Under the pieces are notes generated by a model. It saw only the letters and a list, made by a program, of their open reading frames with translations, was not told where the DNA came from and made no database searches. The position numbers and the translations under genes are program-made. A DNA stretch of 64,000 bases from Polaromonas sp047303325 (lineage in GTDB: Bacteria; Pseudomonadota; Gammaproteobacteria; Burkholderiales; Burkholderiaceae_C): contig NZ_JBKBEX010000003.1 in NCBI RefSeq assembly GCF_047303325.1, positions 124,001 to 188,000 of the forward strand, written 5' to 3'. Position 1 is the first letter of the stretch. Each line of letters begins with the position of its first letter. Below, one piece after another: positions 9,390 through 17,956 of the stretch.

Positions 9390-10823
9390 ATGCCGCGTCG
9401 CGCCACCAAGATCGTTGCCACCCTCGGACCCGCCTCCAGCGATCCCGCACTGCTGGAGAAAATGATCCGCGCCGGCGTCAACGTGGTGCGCCTCAATTTC
9501 AGCCACGGCACGGCCCAGGACCACGTGGACCGGGCCCAGCTGGTGCGCGAAGCCGCCCAGCGCGCCGGCCGCGAAGTCGCCATCATGGCCGACCTGCAGG
9601 GCCCCAAGATCCGCGTCGGCAAGTTCGCCGAAGGCAAGGTCCAGCTCGAGCCCGGCGAGAAATTTGTCCTCGATGCCTCGCGCACCGAACCCGGCGACCT
9701 CAAGGGCGTGGGCCTGGATTACAAGGAACTGCCGCGCGACGTGAAAGCCGGCGACGTGCTGCTGCTCAACGACGGCCTGATCGTGCTCACCGTCGACATG
9801 GTGCGTGGCGAGGAAGTCCACACCACCGTCAAGCTGGGCGGCGAGCTGTCCAACAACAAGGGCATCAACAAGCAGGGCGGCGGCCTGACCGCCCCGGCGC
9901 TGACCGCCAAGGACATGGAAGACATCAAGACGGCCATGAGTTTCCAGGCCGACTATGTCGCCGTGAGCTTTCCCAAGAACGCCACCGACATGGAAATGGC
10001 GCGCCAGCTGTGCAACGTGGCCGCCGCGCCCTATAAACACAAGCCCGGCCTGATCGCCAAGATCGAGCGCGCTGAAGCCATCCCCAAGCTCGAGGAGATC
10101 CTGCAGGTCAGCGACGGCATCATGGTGGCCCGCGGAGACCTGGCCGTGGAAGTCGGCAACGCCGCTGTGCCGGCCCTGCAAAAACGCATGATCAAGATGG
10201 CGCGTGCCGGCGACAAGGTCGTCATCACCGCCACGCAGATGATGGAGTCCATGATCGTCAACCCGGTGCCCACGCGCGCCGAGGTCAGTGACGTTGCCAA
10301 TGCGGTGCTGGACGGCACCGACGCGGTGATGCTCAGCGCCGAAACTGCCGCCGGCAAATACCCGCTGGAGACCGTCGAGGAAATGGCCAAGATCTGCGAG
10401 GAAGCCGAGAAGGCCGAATACAAGGAACTGGAAGGCGATTTTTCCGGCAAGACCTTCAGCCGCATCGACCAGTCCATCGCCATGGGCGCGCTGTTCACCG
10501 CCCATCACCTGGGCGCCAAGGCCATCGTCGCGCTGACCGACAGCGGCTCCACCCCTTTGTGGATGAGCCGCCACGACATCCGCGTGCCGATCTACGCGCT
10601 CACGCCGCGCCTGGCCACGCAGCGCAAGATGGCGCTGTACCGCAACGTTCGTCCCCTGCTCATGGACACCAGCGCCGACCGCGACACCGCGCTCGAGCAG
10701 GCCGAAGGCCACCTGCTGCGCCGCAACATCGTGCAAAGCGGCGACGTCTACGCCATCACCTGCGGCGAGCCCATGGGTGCGCCTGGTGGCACCAACATGC
10801 TGAAGATCTGCAGGGTAGCCTGA
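9390..10823 (+). CDS. pyk: Pyruvate kinase
   Basis: Converts phosphoenolpyruvate and ADP to pyruvate and ATP. The start MPRRATKIVATLGPASS is typical. An upstream in-frame ATG at 9375 exists, but the GGAG at 9377-9380 sits nine bases before 9390, so I chose 9390 (477 residues). Motifs include NFSHG, ADLQGPKIR, the metal-binding MVARGDLAVE and the signature TDAVMLSAETAAGKYP. The C-terminal domain is present, so allosteric control is possible. The convergent PAP2 gene ends 17 bases after it, across a short GC hairpin. Confidence 0.96.
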   Translation: MPRRATKIVATLGPASSDPALLEKMIRAGVNVVRLNFSHGTAQDHVDRAQLVREAAQRAGREVAIMADLQGPKIRVGKFAEGKVQLEPGEKFVLDASRTEPGDLKGVGLDYKELPRDVKAGDVLLLNDGLIVLTVDMVRGEEVHTTVKLGGELSNNKGINKQGGGLTAPALTAKDMEDIKTAMSFQADYVAVSFPKNATDMEMARQLCNVAAAPYKHKPGLIAKIERAEAIPKLEEILQVSDGIMVARGDLAVEVGNAAVPALQKRMIKMARAGDKVVITATQMMESMIVNPVPTRAEVSDVANAVLDGTDAVMLSAETAAGKYPLETVEEMAKICEEAEKAEYKELEGDFSGKTFSRIDQSIAMGALFTAHHLGAKAIVALTDSGSTPLWMSRHDIRVPIYALTPRLATQRKMALYRNVRPLLMDTSADRDTALEQAEGHLLRRNIVQSGDVYAITCGEPMGAPGGTNMLKICRVA

Positions 10824-10832
10824 TTTCCCCCG

Positions 10833-10851
10833 CCGGGGCCTAGAACCCCGG
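10833..10851. terminator. GC hairpin between convergent pyk and PAP2 genes
   Basis: CCGGGG pairs with CCCCGG across a seven-base loop. There is no clear U-run on either side, so terminator function is uncertain. The hairpin overlaps the PAP2 stop codon. Confidence 0.35.
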
Positions 10852-11580
10852 TGCGAGCGCGGGCACCTGGGCCCGGGCCGGCGACGGCCTTTGTGAAAGC
10901 ATCTGGCTGACGATGTTGTCCACCAGCGCCGCCGAGGCCCAGCACAGCCAGGCGGTCCAGAGCGTGTGGCTCATGTAGTGGGCCCCGCGTACCTGCTGCG
11001 CCAGACCCAGCACCAGACCCGCCGTCAGGGCGCCTGCCAGCCAGCGCCGCGCCGTTTGGGGCAGGGTGTGGCGCAGCGCAAAAAAACCGCCGATAAACGC
11101 AAAACCCGCCGAGGCATGGCCGGCCGGAAAGCAGCCGCCGCTGCCGCCGTCGCGTATGCCCCAGGCCCAGTGCGACACATAGGCCACGGTGCCGCCGAAC
11201 TCGCGCAGCTCCCAGGGGCAGCTGGTAAGGCTGTGCAGCTTGAGGGTGGACACCACCAGCAGTGAAACCAGCGTGGTCAGCGCCAGTTGCGCCCGGCGCT
11301 CCACGGCCAAGCCCCGCAGGGCGCCGAAAGGCCGCGCCACGGCCGCCAGCAGCGCCAGTTCGACCCCCCATGGCAGCCAGCGCATGTCGTCGTGCAGCGT
11401 TCCGCGCCAGAACCAGTGGTCTTCATAGGCAAAACCGGTGGCGGAGCCGAACCAGTGCGCCATCCACAGGTCCAGGCCTGAATGGTCCCAGGCGATGAGC
11501 AACAGGAGGCTGAGCAGGGTTCCCAGGAAAACACGGGACGCGAGGGGCGTGTTGTCGCCGGCGTAGGGGAAGGCGGTCAT
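10840..11580 (-). CDS. PAP2-type membrane phosphatase, likely lipid-modifying
   Basis: This multi-pass protein (246 residues from ATG 11580) has PAP2 (phosphatidic-acid phosphatase type 2) motifs: Lys followed by TSCPWELREFGG, then FPAGHASAGFAF, then VRGAHYMSH. Motif one lacks the usual Arg-Pro pair and has Cys-Pro-Trp, a pattern I associate with PAP2 enzymes next to polymyxin-type regulators. It could act on lipid A or undecaprenyl phosphate at the outer face of the inner membrane; the substrate is inferred. It is divergent from a QseB/QseC-like pair, and a CTTAA direct repeat lies between them. An in-frame ATG 14 codons upstream is possible but starts unconserved sequence. Confidence 0.82.
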   Translation of the reverse strand: MTAFPYAGDNTPLASRVFLGTLLSLLLLIAWDHSGLDLWMAHWFGSATGFAYEDHWFWRGTLHDDMRWLPWGVELALLAAVARPFGALRGLAVERRAQLALTTLVSLLVVSTLKLHSLTSCPWELREFGGTVAYVSHWAWGIRDGGSGGCFPAGHASAGFAFIGGFFALRHTLPQTARRWLAGALTAGLVLGLAQQVRGAHYMSHTLWTAWLCWASAALVDNIVSQMLSQRPSPARAQVPALAPGF

Positions 11581-11636
11581 CGGAATTGCGCGCAAGCGGT
11601 TGGGCAGAGGGGGATGCCGCAAGGTAGTTCGGGCGT

Positions 11637-11652
11637 CTTAACTCATCCTTAA
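11637..11652 (+). promoter_or_regulatory. CTTAA-N6-CTTAA box, likely binding site of the adjacent response regulator
   Basis: Two CTTAA half sites are separated by six bases, an 11-base direct repeat matching the QseB/PmrA-type consensus (CTTAA-N6-CTTAA). It lies in the 131-base divergent gap, about 60 bases upstream of the response regulator and 57 bases upstream of the PAP2 start, so it could control both. Confidence 0.65.
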
Positions 11653-11699
11653 GGCCTTGCGGGCGAGCCGTGAAACCCCCGCCCCGTCCTCGCAGCGCC

Positions 11700-11705
11700 G
11701 ACAAT
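11700..11705 (+). promoter_or_regulatory. Candidate -10 (GACAAT) of the two-component operon
   Basis: GACAAT ends six bases before the response-regulator ATG, implying a leaderless or nearly leaderless transcript. The CTTAA box is centred about 55 bases upstream. Confidence 0.35.
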
Positions 11706-11711
11706 GGGCCC

Positions 11712-12407
11712 ATGCGAATCCTGGTGGTCGAAGACGATGCCGGCATCGCCCTGGGCCTGCGGACCAATCTGCAGCAGCGGGGCTATGCGGTCGATGTCTG
11801 CGCCAGCCTGGCCTCGGCCTGGGCCGCCCTGTCCAGCGAGCCCTTCGACCTCGTGCTGCTGGACCTGGGGCTGGCCGACGGCGACGGCGGCGACCTGCTG
11901 CTGCGCCTGCGCCAGGCCCGCGCGGCCGCGCCCGGGGCGCTGCCCGACCCGCTGACGCCGGTGCTCATCATGACCGCGCGCGACCAGGTCGCGGACCGCA
12001 TCTCGGGCCTGAACCTGGGCGCTGACGACTACCTGGTCAAACCGTTTGACCTCGATGAACTCGAGGCGCGCATGCGCGCCTTGCTGCGGCGCGCGGCGGG
12101 CCGGGCCCATCCGCTGCTGGTTCACGGCGAACTGGTGGTGGACCCGGCGGCCCGCACGGTATTGCGCGCGGGTGAGGCCGTCGAGCTGGCGCCGCGCGAA
12201 TTCGCCCTGCTGCTCCTGCTGCTGGAATCGCGCGGCCGGGTGCTGTCGCGACAGCAGCTCGAGGCGCGCCTCTACAACTGGCAGGATGCCGTCGGCAGCA
12301 ATGCGGTCGAGGTCCACGTTCACCACCTGCGGCGCAAGCTGGGCGAGGGCCTGATCCAGACCCTGCGCGGTGTCGGCTACTTCATACCGCGGGAGGACGG
12401 CGCATGA
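11712..12407 (+). CDS. OmpR-family response regulator, QseB/PmrA-like
   Basis: The receiver domain (1-120) has acidic pocket residues Glu7-Asp8-Asp9, phosphoacceptor Asp51, Thr88 and Lys110. A winged-helix DNA-binding domain follows (about 130-228), ending in SNAVEVHVHHLRRKLG and the RGVGYFI wing typical of QseB/PmrA/TctD-type regulators. The start is ATG 11712 (MRILVVEDD), not the longer ORF. The stop overlaps the kinase start (ATGA). The box CTTAA-N6-CTTAA upstream fits autoregulation. By analogy it would control envelope lipid modification through the divergent PAP2 gene. Confidence 0.93.
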   Translation: MRILVVEDDAGIALGLRTNLQQRGYAVDVCASLASAWAALSSEPFDLVLLDLGLADGDGGDLLLRLRQARAAAPGALPDPLTPVLIMTARDQVADRISGLNLGADDYLVKPFDLDELEARMRALLRRAAGRAHPLLVHGELVVDPAARTVLRAGEAVELAPREFALLLLLLESRGRVLSRQQLEARLYNWQDAVGSNAVEVHVHHLRRKLGEGLIQTLRGVGYFIPREDGA

Positions 12408-13741
12408 AGCCCGCGGTGCGTGCTCAGGCCTCGCTCACGCGCCGCCTGCTGCTGTGGGTGCTGGCGGCGCTGCTGCTGGTGTGGGCCGGCTTTGTGGCGG
12501 TGGGTTACCGCACCGGCATCCATGAGGCGGGCGAGCTGACCGACGGGCACCTGGCAGGTACCGCGGCCCTGATGCTCAACCTGGACCTGCCGCCCTTCGT
12601 CGACGCGGCGAGGGAAGTCATCCGTCCCGCCATTCCCACGCTCAAGAGCCATGACTACCAGCCATCCCTGAGCGTGCTGGTGCGCGGCGCCGACGGTCGG
12701 CTGCTGGCCCGCTCGGGTGACGCGCCTGTGCCGCCTTTCAGTGAACACTCCGGTTTCGCCGACCTCGAACTGGGCACGCCGCCGGCCACCTGGCGCAGCT
12801 TTTCACAGTGGGACGGCCCGCACGCGCGGCAGGTCACCGTGCTGGTGCGCGCCGACGAGCGCGACGAGATGGCCGCCGACGTCGCCGGGCAACTGGCAGA
12901 GCCGGGCCTGTGGCTGCTGCCTGTGGTGGCGCTGGCGCTGGGCGCGGCCATCTGGCGCGGATTGAGGCCCTTGCAGGCGCTGTCGCGCGACGTGGCCGAA
13001 CTTGAAGTGGACAAGGCCGAACGCCTTGAGGCCCGCCATCCTTACCGCGAGTTCAACTCGGTCGTGCGCTCCATCAACACGCTGATGGGCCAGCAACAGG
13101 CCTCGCTGGAGCGCGAGCGGCAACTGGCCAGCGAGGTGGCCCATGAATTGCGCACCCCGCTGTCTTCCATCGCGCTGCAGGCGGCCTCGCTGCGCGGCGA
13201 GCTTTCGCCCGCCGCGCGCGAGCAGGCGCTGGCGCAGATAGGCGCCGACGCCATGCGCGCCGGGCACGTCATTGCCCAGCTGCTCGCGCTGGCGCGGGCC
13301 AGCCGCGCCGACCTGCAGCAGCAGATGCGGCGCCTGGACCTGGGTGCGCTGGCCGGGCGGGTGGTGGCCGGCTACGCGCAGGCTTCCTGGGAAAGCGGGC
13401 ACACCCTCAGCGTGCAGGGCGAGGAAGGGCTTGAGGTGCTGGCCCATCCGCTGCTGCTGGAATTGGCCCTGCGCAACCTTGTCGACAACGCCCTGCAGCA
13501 CACGGCCCGGGGCACATTCGTCTGCGTCCAGTGGGGCCATGACGCCGGCGCGGCATGGCTGCAGGTCTGCGATGACGGCCAGGCCCGTCCCGGCACCGTG
13601 GCGCCCTCCGCCGAAAGGCTGGGCTTGGGCCATAAAATCGTCGGCCGCGTGATGGACGTGCACGGCGGCCGTTTTACGCAGCCTGCCGCGCCCGCGCCTT
13701 TTACACGCTGTTACCGCATGGTTCTGCCGCTAACTTCCTAA
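12404..13741 (+). CDS. Sensor histidine kinase, QseC/PmrB-like
   Basis: The 445 residues form transmembrane segment 1 (about 12-34), a periplasmic sensor region of about 130 residues, transmembrane segment 2 (about 168-184), and a cytoplasmic linker. The DHp helix carries phospho-accepting His247 in EVAHELRTPL. The ATP-binding domain has the N-box LRNLVDNALQHT and a short GLGHKIV lid. Autophosphorylation would pass phosphate to Asp51 of the partner regulator. The DXG box is only weakly recognisable (CDDGQARPG). The periplasmic region is not the classic acidic PmrB iron sensor, so the signal is unknown. Confidence 0.92.
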   Translation: MKPAVRAQASLTRRLLLWVLAALLLVWAGFVAVGYRTGIHEAGELTDGHLAGTAALMLNLDLPPFVDAAREVIRPAIPTLKSHDYQPSLSVLVRGADGRLLARSGDAPVPPFSEHSGFADLELGTPPATWRSFSQWDGPHARQVTVLVRADERDEMAADVAGQLAEPGLWLLPVVALALGAAIWRGLRPLQALSRDVAELEVDKAERLEARHPYREFNSVVRSINTLMGQQQASLERERQLASEVAHELRTPLSSIALQAASLRGELSPAAREQALAQIGADAMRAGHVIAQLLALARASRADLQQQMRRLDLGALAGRVVAGYAQASWESGHTLSVQGEEGLEVLAHPLLLELALRNLVDNALQHTARGTFVCVQWGHDAGAAWLQVCDDGQARPGTVAPSAERLGLGHKIVGRVMDVHGGRFTQPAAPAPFTRCYRMVLPLTS

Positions 13742-13887
13742 ATAAGTGGTCTTTACGCAGCCGGTAGAATGAAGGCCTCGGTTACTTGACGGTTACGGCC
13801 CATGCATGCAGCCCTCGTGCTGCGCGGCCCTCCGCAGGGACCTCGCCTTTTTTCGGCAGCGTTTTTAACTTTCTGGGGATTTTGATC

Positions 13888-14952
13888 ATGGCACTCGTTT
13901 CGATGCGCGAGCTGCTGGACCATGCGGCAGTCAACGGCTACGGCATTCCGGCTTTTAACGTCAACAACCTCGAGCAGGTGCAAGCCGTCATGGAAGCGGC
14001 CAAGGAAACCGGCGCGCCCGTGATCCTGCAGGCCAGCGCCGGCGCGCGCAAATATGCCGGTGAGCCCTTCATCAAGCACCTGATCCAGGCGGCCATCGAG
14101 ATGTACCCCAACATCCCCCTGGTCATGCACCAGGACCACGGCCAGAACCCCGACGTCTGCCAGGGCGCCATAGACCTCGGCTTTTCGTCGGTGATGATGG
14201 ACGGCTCGCTCGAAGCCGACGGCAAGACCATCGCCAGCTACGACTACAACGTCGAAGTGACCAAAAAGGTCTCGCAACTGGCCCACAAGTACGGCGTCAC
14301 CGTCGAAGGCGAACTCGGCTGCCTGGGTTCGCTGGAAACCATGAAGGGCGACAAGGAAGACGGCCACGGCACCGATGCGACCATGACGCGCGAGCAGTTG
14401 CTGACCGACCCCGAGCAGGCCGCCGACTTCGTCAAGCGCACGCAGATCGATGCGCTGGCCATCGCCATCGGCACCAGCCACGGCGCCTATAAATTCACCC
14501 GCAAGCCCACCGGCGACATCCTGGCGATTGACCGCATCAAGGAAATCCACAAGCGCATTCCCAGCACCCACCTGGTGATGCACGGATCCTCCTCGGTGCC
14601 GCAGGAGTTGCTGGCCCTGATCCGTCAGTACGGCGGCAACATGAAGGAAACCTACGGCGTGCCCGTCGAGGAAATCCAGGAAGCCATCAAGCACGGCGTG
14701 CGCAAGATCAACATCGACACCGACATCCGCCTGGCCATGACGGCCGCGGTGCGCAAGTTCCTGGCCGAAAACCCCGAAAAATTCGATGCCCGCGAATGGC
14801 TCAAGCCCGCGCGCGAAGCCGCCAAGCAGATTTGCAAGCAGCGCTACATCCAGTTCGGCTGCGAAGGCCAGGGAGCCAAGATCAAGGGCGATACCCTGCA
14901 GGTCGTGGCCGCCAAATACGCCAAGGGCGAGCTGGCCCAAGTGGTGCATTGA
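13888..14952 (+). CDS. fba: Class II fructose-1,6-bisphosphate aldolase (CbbA type)
   Basis: This zinc-dependent aldolase splits fructose bisphosphate to dihydroxyacetone phosphate and glyceraldehyde 3-phosphate. It has 354 residues from ATG 13888, preceded by GGGG at 13875-13878. Motifs are GIPAFNVNNLEQ, the zinc and active-site segment MHQDHGQ (80-86), EGELG, HGSSSVP and the phosphate-binding NIDTDIRLA. The length and the HGSSSVPQE form match CbbA-type class II enzymes of betaproteobacteria. A TAGAAT at 13765-13770 is a possible -10. Transcription ends at the strong hairpin 14991-15024. Confidence 0.96.
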   Translation: MALVSMRELLDHAAVNGYGIPAFNVNNLEQVQAVMEAAKETGAPVILQASAGARKYAGEPFIKHLIQAAIEMYPNIPLVMHQDHGQNPDVCQGAIDLGFSSVMMDGSLEADGKTIASYDYNVEVTKKVSQLAHKYGVTVEGELGCLGSLETMKGDKEDGHGTDATMTREQLLTDPEQAADFVKRTQIDALAIAIGTSHGAYKFTRKPTGDILAIDRIKEIHKRIPSTHLVMHGSSSVPQELLALIRQYGGNMKETYGVPVEEIQEAIKHGVRKINIDTDIRLAMTAAVRKFLAENPEKFDAREWLKPAREAAKQICKQRYIQFGCEGQGAKIKGDTLQVVAAKYAKGELAQVVH

Positions 14953-14990
14953 AAATTTCGCCGGCCGCCCGCGCGGATTGGCGATAATTC

Positions 14991-15024
14991 AAAGCCCGCG
15001 GCTCTTGCGAGTCGCGGGCTTTTT
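14991..15024 (+). terminator. Rho-independent terminator after fba
   Basis: A 14-base stem (AAAGCCCGCGGCTC with one G-U pair) with a TTGC loop is followed by TTTT. It is the cleanest terminator in the window, and it leaves purC needing its own promoter. Confidence 0.9.
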
Positions 15025-15045
15025 ACTTTGATTCCTCCTTCCACC

Positions 15046-15954
15046 ATGACCCAAGCACTCCACACCTCCGCCCTGACCTCCCTGCCCCTGCTCGCGCGCG
15101 GCAAGGTGCGCGACAACTACGCCGTGGGCAAGGACAGGCTGCTGATGGTGGCCAGCGACAGGCTCAGCGCCTTCGACGTCATCCTCGGCGAGCCGATTCC
15201 CGGCAAGGGCGCGCTGCTCACGCAGATGGCGCTGTTCTGGTTCGGCAAGCTGGGCCACATCTGCCCCAACCACCTGACCGGCGAGGCGCCCGAAAGCGTG
15301 GTTACGCCGGCCGAAGTGCCGCAGGTGGTGAACCGCTCCATGCTGGTCAAGCGCCTGAAGCCCATCCCGGTCGAGGCCGTGGTGCGCGGCTACCTGGCCG
15401 GCAGCGGCTGGAAGGAATATCAAGAGAGCCAGTCCGTCTGCGGCGTGCCGTTGCCCGCGGGCCTGAAGAACGCCGGCAAGCTGCCCGAGCCCATCTTCAC
15501 GCCGGCGGCCAAGGCCGAAGCCGGCGAGCACGACGAGAACATCAGCTACGAACAGGTGGTCAAGATTGTCGGCCCGGAACTCGCCGCGCAGATCAAAAAG
15601 ATCAGCATAGAGATCTACAGCACGGCAGCTGCCTTCGCACTGACCAAAGGCATCATCATCGCCGACACCAAATTCGAGTTCGGGCTCGACGAAAATGGCA
15701 CGCTGACCCTGATGGACGAGGTGCTGACGCCCGACTCCTCGCGCTACTGGCCCATAGAAGGCTATGAAGCCGCCTACGCGGCGGGCCAGAACCCGCCCAG
15801 CTACGACAAGCAGTTCGTGCGCGACTGGCTCGAAGCCGTGCGCATCAACGGCAAGCCCTGGGACAAAACCCCACCCTCGCCGCACCTGCCGGCCGATGTG
15901 GTCGCCAAGACGGCCGCTAAGTATCAAGAAGCGCTGACTCGCCTCACGGCCTGA
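15046..15954 (+). CDS. purC: Phosphoribosylaminoimidazole-succinocarboxamide synthase (SAICAR synthetase)
   Basis: Ligates aspartate to CAIR in de novo purine synthesis using ATP. The 302 residues begin MTQALHTSALTSLPLLARGKVRDNY. Motifs are GKVRDNY, SDRLSAFDV and DEVLTPDSSRYW, which carry the nucleotide and substrate residues. It has the longer (about 300-residue) form common in betaproteobacteria. It starts 22 bases after the fba terminator. The TTG at 15028 would place the start inside the promoter region, so ATG 15046 is preferred. purE and purK follow 1.5 kb downstream, separated by an opposing gene. Confidence 0.96.
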   Translation: MTQALHTSALTSLPLLARGKVRDNYAVGKDRLLMVASDRLSAFDVILGEPIPGKGALLTQMALFWFGKLGHICPNHLTGEAPESVVTPAEVPQVVNRSMLVKRLKPIPVEAVVRGYLAGSGWKEYQESQSVCGVPLPAGLKNAGKLPEPIFTPAAKAEAGEHDENISYEQVVKIVGPELAAQIKKISIEIYSTAAAFALTKGIIIADTKFEFGLDENGTLTLMDEVLTPDSSRYWPIEGYEAAYAAGQNPPSYDKQFVRDWLEAVRINGKPWDKTPPSPHLPADVVAKTAAKYQEALTRLTA

Positions 15955-15979
15955 AACCCAGAGCCGGTCCAGCACCGCG

Positions 15980-16369
15980 ATGGAATTCCTGCTGGAACTG
16001 CTGTTCGAGTTTTTCGGCGAGCTGTTTCTACAGCTTTTGGGCGAGATGTTCGGCGGTGCGTTCAAGGCCGCCTGGTACAAGCTGCGCGGTCGCGACCATG
16101 AACTGACGGCGGCGCAGGAAGCCGCATGGTCTGTCATGACCGGCATTGCCGCCGGCATCTTGACTGTTCTGGTCGTGCCCCAGCTGGCGATACGCCTGCA
16201 TTGGCTGCAAATCCTCAACCTGCTGCTGGCGCCCGTGGTGGCGGGCCTGTTGGTCGAGCGGCTGCGAGCCTGGCGCGAATCGCGCCGCGAATTCAGCCTG
16301 GAGGTTGCCGGCTACGCCGCGCTCTTCGGTTTTGCCTTCGCCCTGACCCGCTGGCTGTTCGGCCAGTAG
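15980..16369 (+). CDS. Small membrane protein of unknown function
   Basis: The 129 residues begin 25 bases after purC. The N terminus is an acidic, Phe/Leu-rich stretch (MEFLLELLFEFFGELFLQLL) that could form an amphipathic helix. Three hydrophobic segments follow, at about 49-70, 73-90 and 108-127, separated by Arg-rich turns. No domain is recognised. Codon use and GC match the neighbours, which supports a real gene. It is probably cotranscribed with purC and is convergent with the thioredoxin gene only 11 bases away. Confidence 0.65.
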   Translation: MEFLLELLFEFFGELFLQLLGEMFGGAFKAAWYKLRGRDHELTAAQEAAWSVMTGIAAGILTVLVVPQLAIRLHWLQILNLLLAPVVAGLLVERLRAWRESRREFSLEVAGYAALFGFAFALTRWLFGQ

Positions 16370-16380
16370 TCCTTGGTTCC

Positions 16381-17271
16381 CTAGCTCAGCACCACGCTGC
16401 TCAAGCGGCGGCGGTAAGTGGCTACGACGGGGTCCTCGGGCGGAATCTGCCCGTCAGCCACCTTGGGTTTGGGCGCTTCCATGATGTCGAGGATGGCGAT
16501 ATAGGTCTTGCGCGCGAGTTCCTCGTTCCAGGCCTTGTCGCGCATCAGGATTTCCAGCAGCTCGTCAAGAGCGTCGGTCCAGCGTTGCTGCACCATCAGC
16601 CCGCGCGCCTTGTCGAAACGCGCCTCGAAATCGCGCTTGTTGGCCGTGATCCTGGCGTCCAGGCCGGCAGCGGCACCCGTGCCCTGCGTGGCCACAAAAT
16701 CCATGGCGTCCATCCAGCGCTTGAGCGAGTCAAAACGCCGCACCACTGTGGTCTGCGCGATCACCGGCGCAAACGCCACCTTGGCATCGTCTTCGCGGCC
16801 CATCTGCAGCAGCAGCTTCACGTAGTCGAAGCGCGCGTTGTCATCGGCCGGGTTGGCGGCCACGGCGTGCTGCAGTTTTTCGAGCACGTCGGCCGGGTCC
16901 GCGCTTTCTTCCTCGAGCGCCAGTTCGGCTTCCTCGGGCTCGCCGGCCGGCGGCAGGTGCTTGTCGAGGAATTCCTTGACCTTGCCTTCGGGCAGGGCGC
17001 CGGCAAAGCCGTCCACCGGCTGGCCGTTCATCATCAGGATGCAGGTCGGGATGCTGCGTATGCCGAAGGCCGCGCCCAGTTGCTGTTCCTGGTCGGAGTC
17101 GATTTTCACGAGCTTGAAACGCCCGGCATATTCGGCCTCGACTTTTTCAAGAATCGGGCCCAGCGACTTGCAGGGGCCGCACCAGGGCGCCCAGAAGTCG
17201 ATCAGCACAGGGGTGGTCATGGAAGCGGCAACGACTTCCGCTTCGAAATTGGCAATGGTGACGTCTATCAT
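16381..17271 (-). CDS. cnoX: Thioredoxin-TPR chaperone, CnoX/YbbN-like
   Basis: An N-terminal thioredoxin domain (1-105) with WCGPC at 30-34 is fused to a C-terminal tetratricopeptide-type region (about 130-285), the YbbN/CnoX (TrxSc) architecture. Members act as redox chaperones that hand clients to GroEL and DnaK. E. coli CnoX has lost the CxxC pair, but here both cysteines and the cis-Pro (IPTCI) are present, so reductase activity is likely as well. The product is cytoplasmic, with no signal peptide. It is divergent from purE, 178 bases away. Confidence 0.9.
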   Translation of the reverse strand: MIDVTIANFEAEVVAASMTTPVLIDFWAPWCGPCKSLGPILEKVEAEYAGRFKLVKIDSDQEQQLGAAFGIRSIPTCILMMNGQPVDGFAGALPEGKVKEFLDKHLPPAGEPEEAELALEEESADPADVLEKLQHAVAANPADDNARFDYVKLLLQMGREDDAKVAFAPVIAQTTVVRRFDSLKRWMDAMDFVATQGTGAAAGLDARITANKRDFEARFDKARGLMVQQRWTDALDELLEILMRDKAWNEELARKTYIAILDIMEAPKPKVADGQIPPEDPVVATYRRRLSSVVLS

Positions 17272-17449
17272 GATTCAGTGGAAATGGGGCTGGAACAAGG
17301 GGTTTCAACCGCCGCGGCGCGGCTGGCTAGCCCGGGAGCAGGCCCAAACGATAGCATGCGGGCCCCGTTTGCCGCCGCCCACGCGTCCAGCCCTTAAAAT
17401 CGGGGGTTACGGGCGAACGGCCTGCAAATCCCAAGACCAGAAGGTCCCA

Positions 17450-17956
17450 ATGACGACGACAAACAATCCAGCCGCCCTGGTGGGCGTGGTGATGGGCTCC
17501 AGCAGCGACTGGGAGACCATGCAGCACGCGGTGCAGATCCTCACGCAGTTCGGCATCGCGCACGAAGCCCGTGTGGTGTCGGCTCACCGCATGCCCGACG
17601 AGTTGTTCGCCTACGCCGAAGCCGCTTCGGGCCGAGGCCTGCAAGCCATCATCGCCGGCGCCGGCGGTGCGGCCCACCTGCCCGGCATGCTGGCCGCCAA
17701 GACCACCGTGCCCGTGCTAGGCGTGCCGGTGGCCAGCAAGCACCTGCAAGGCGTCGATTCGTTGCACAGCATCGTGCAGATGCCCAAGGGCATTCCCGTC
17801 GCCACCTTCGCCATCGGCAACGCCGGCGCGGCCAATGCGGCCCTGTTTGCGGTCGCCATGCTGGCCCTGCACGACAAGGCGCTGGCCGCCAAACTGCTGG
17901 CCTTTCGGGTCGAGCAGACCGCCGCCGCCCACGCCATGACCCTGCCGCCCGCATGA
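17450..17956 (+). CDS. purE: N5-carboxyaminoimidazole ribonucleotide mutase
   Basis: Converts N5-CAIR to CAIR in purine synthesis. The class I enzyme is 168 residues from ATG 17450. Motifs are GSSSDWETM, SAHRMPDE, AGAGGAAHLPGM and the PVLGVPV loop. The upstream part of the ORF only shadows the opposite-strand thioredoxin gene. TAAAAT at 17395-17400 is a possible -10 with a 49-base leader. The stop overlaps the purK start in ATGA. Confidence 0.96.
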   Translation: MTTTNNPAALVGVVMGSSSDWETMQHAVQILTQFGIAHEARVVSAHRMPDELFAYAEAASGRGLQAIIAGAGGAAHLPGMLAAKTTVPVLGVPVASKHLQGVDSLHSIVQMPKGIPVATFAIGNAGAANAALFAVAMLALHDKALAAKLLAFRVEQTAAAHAMTLPPA

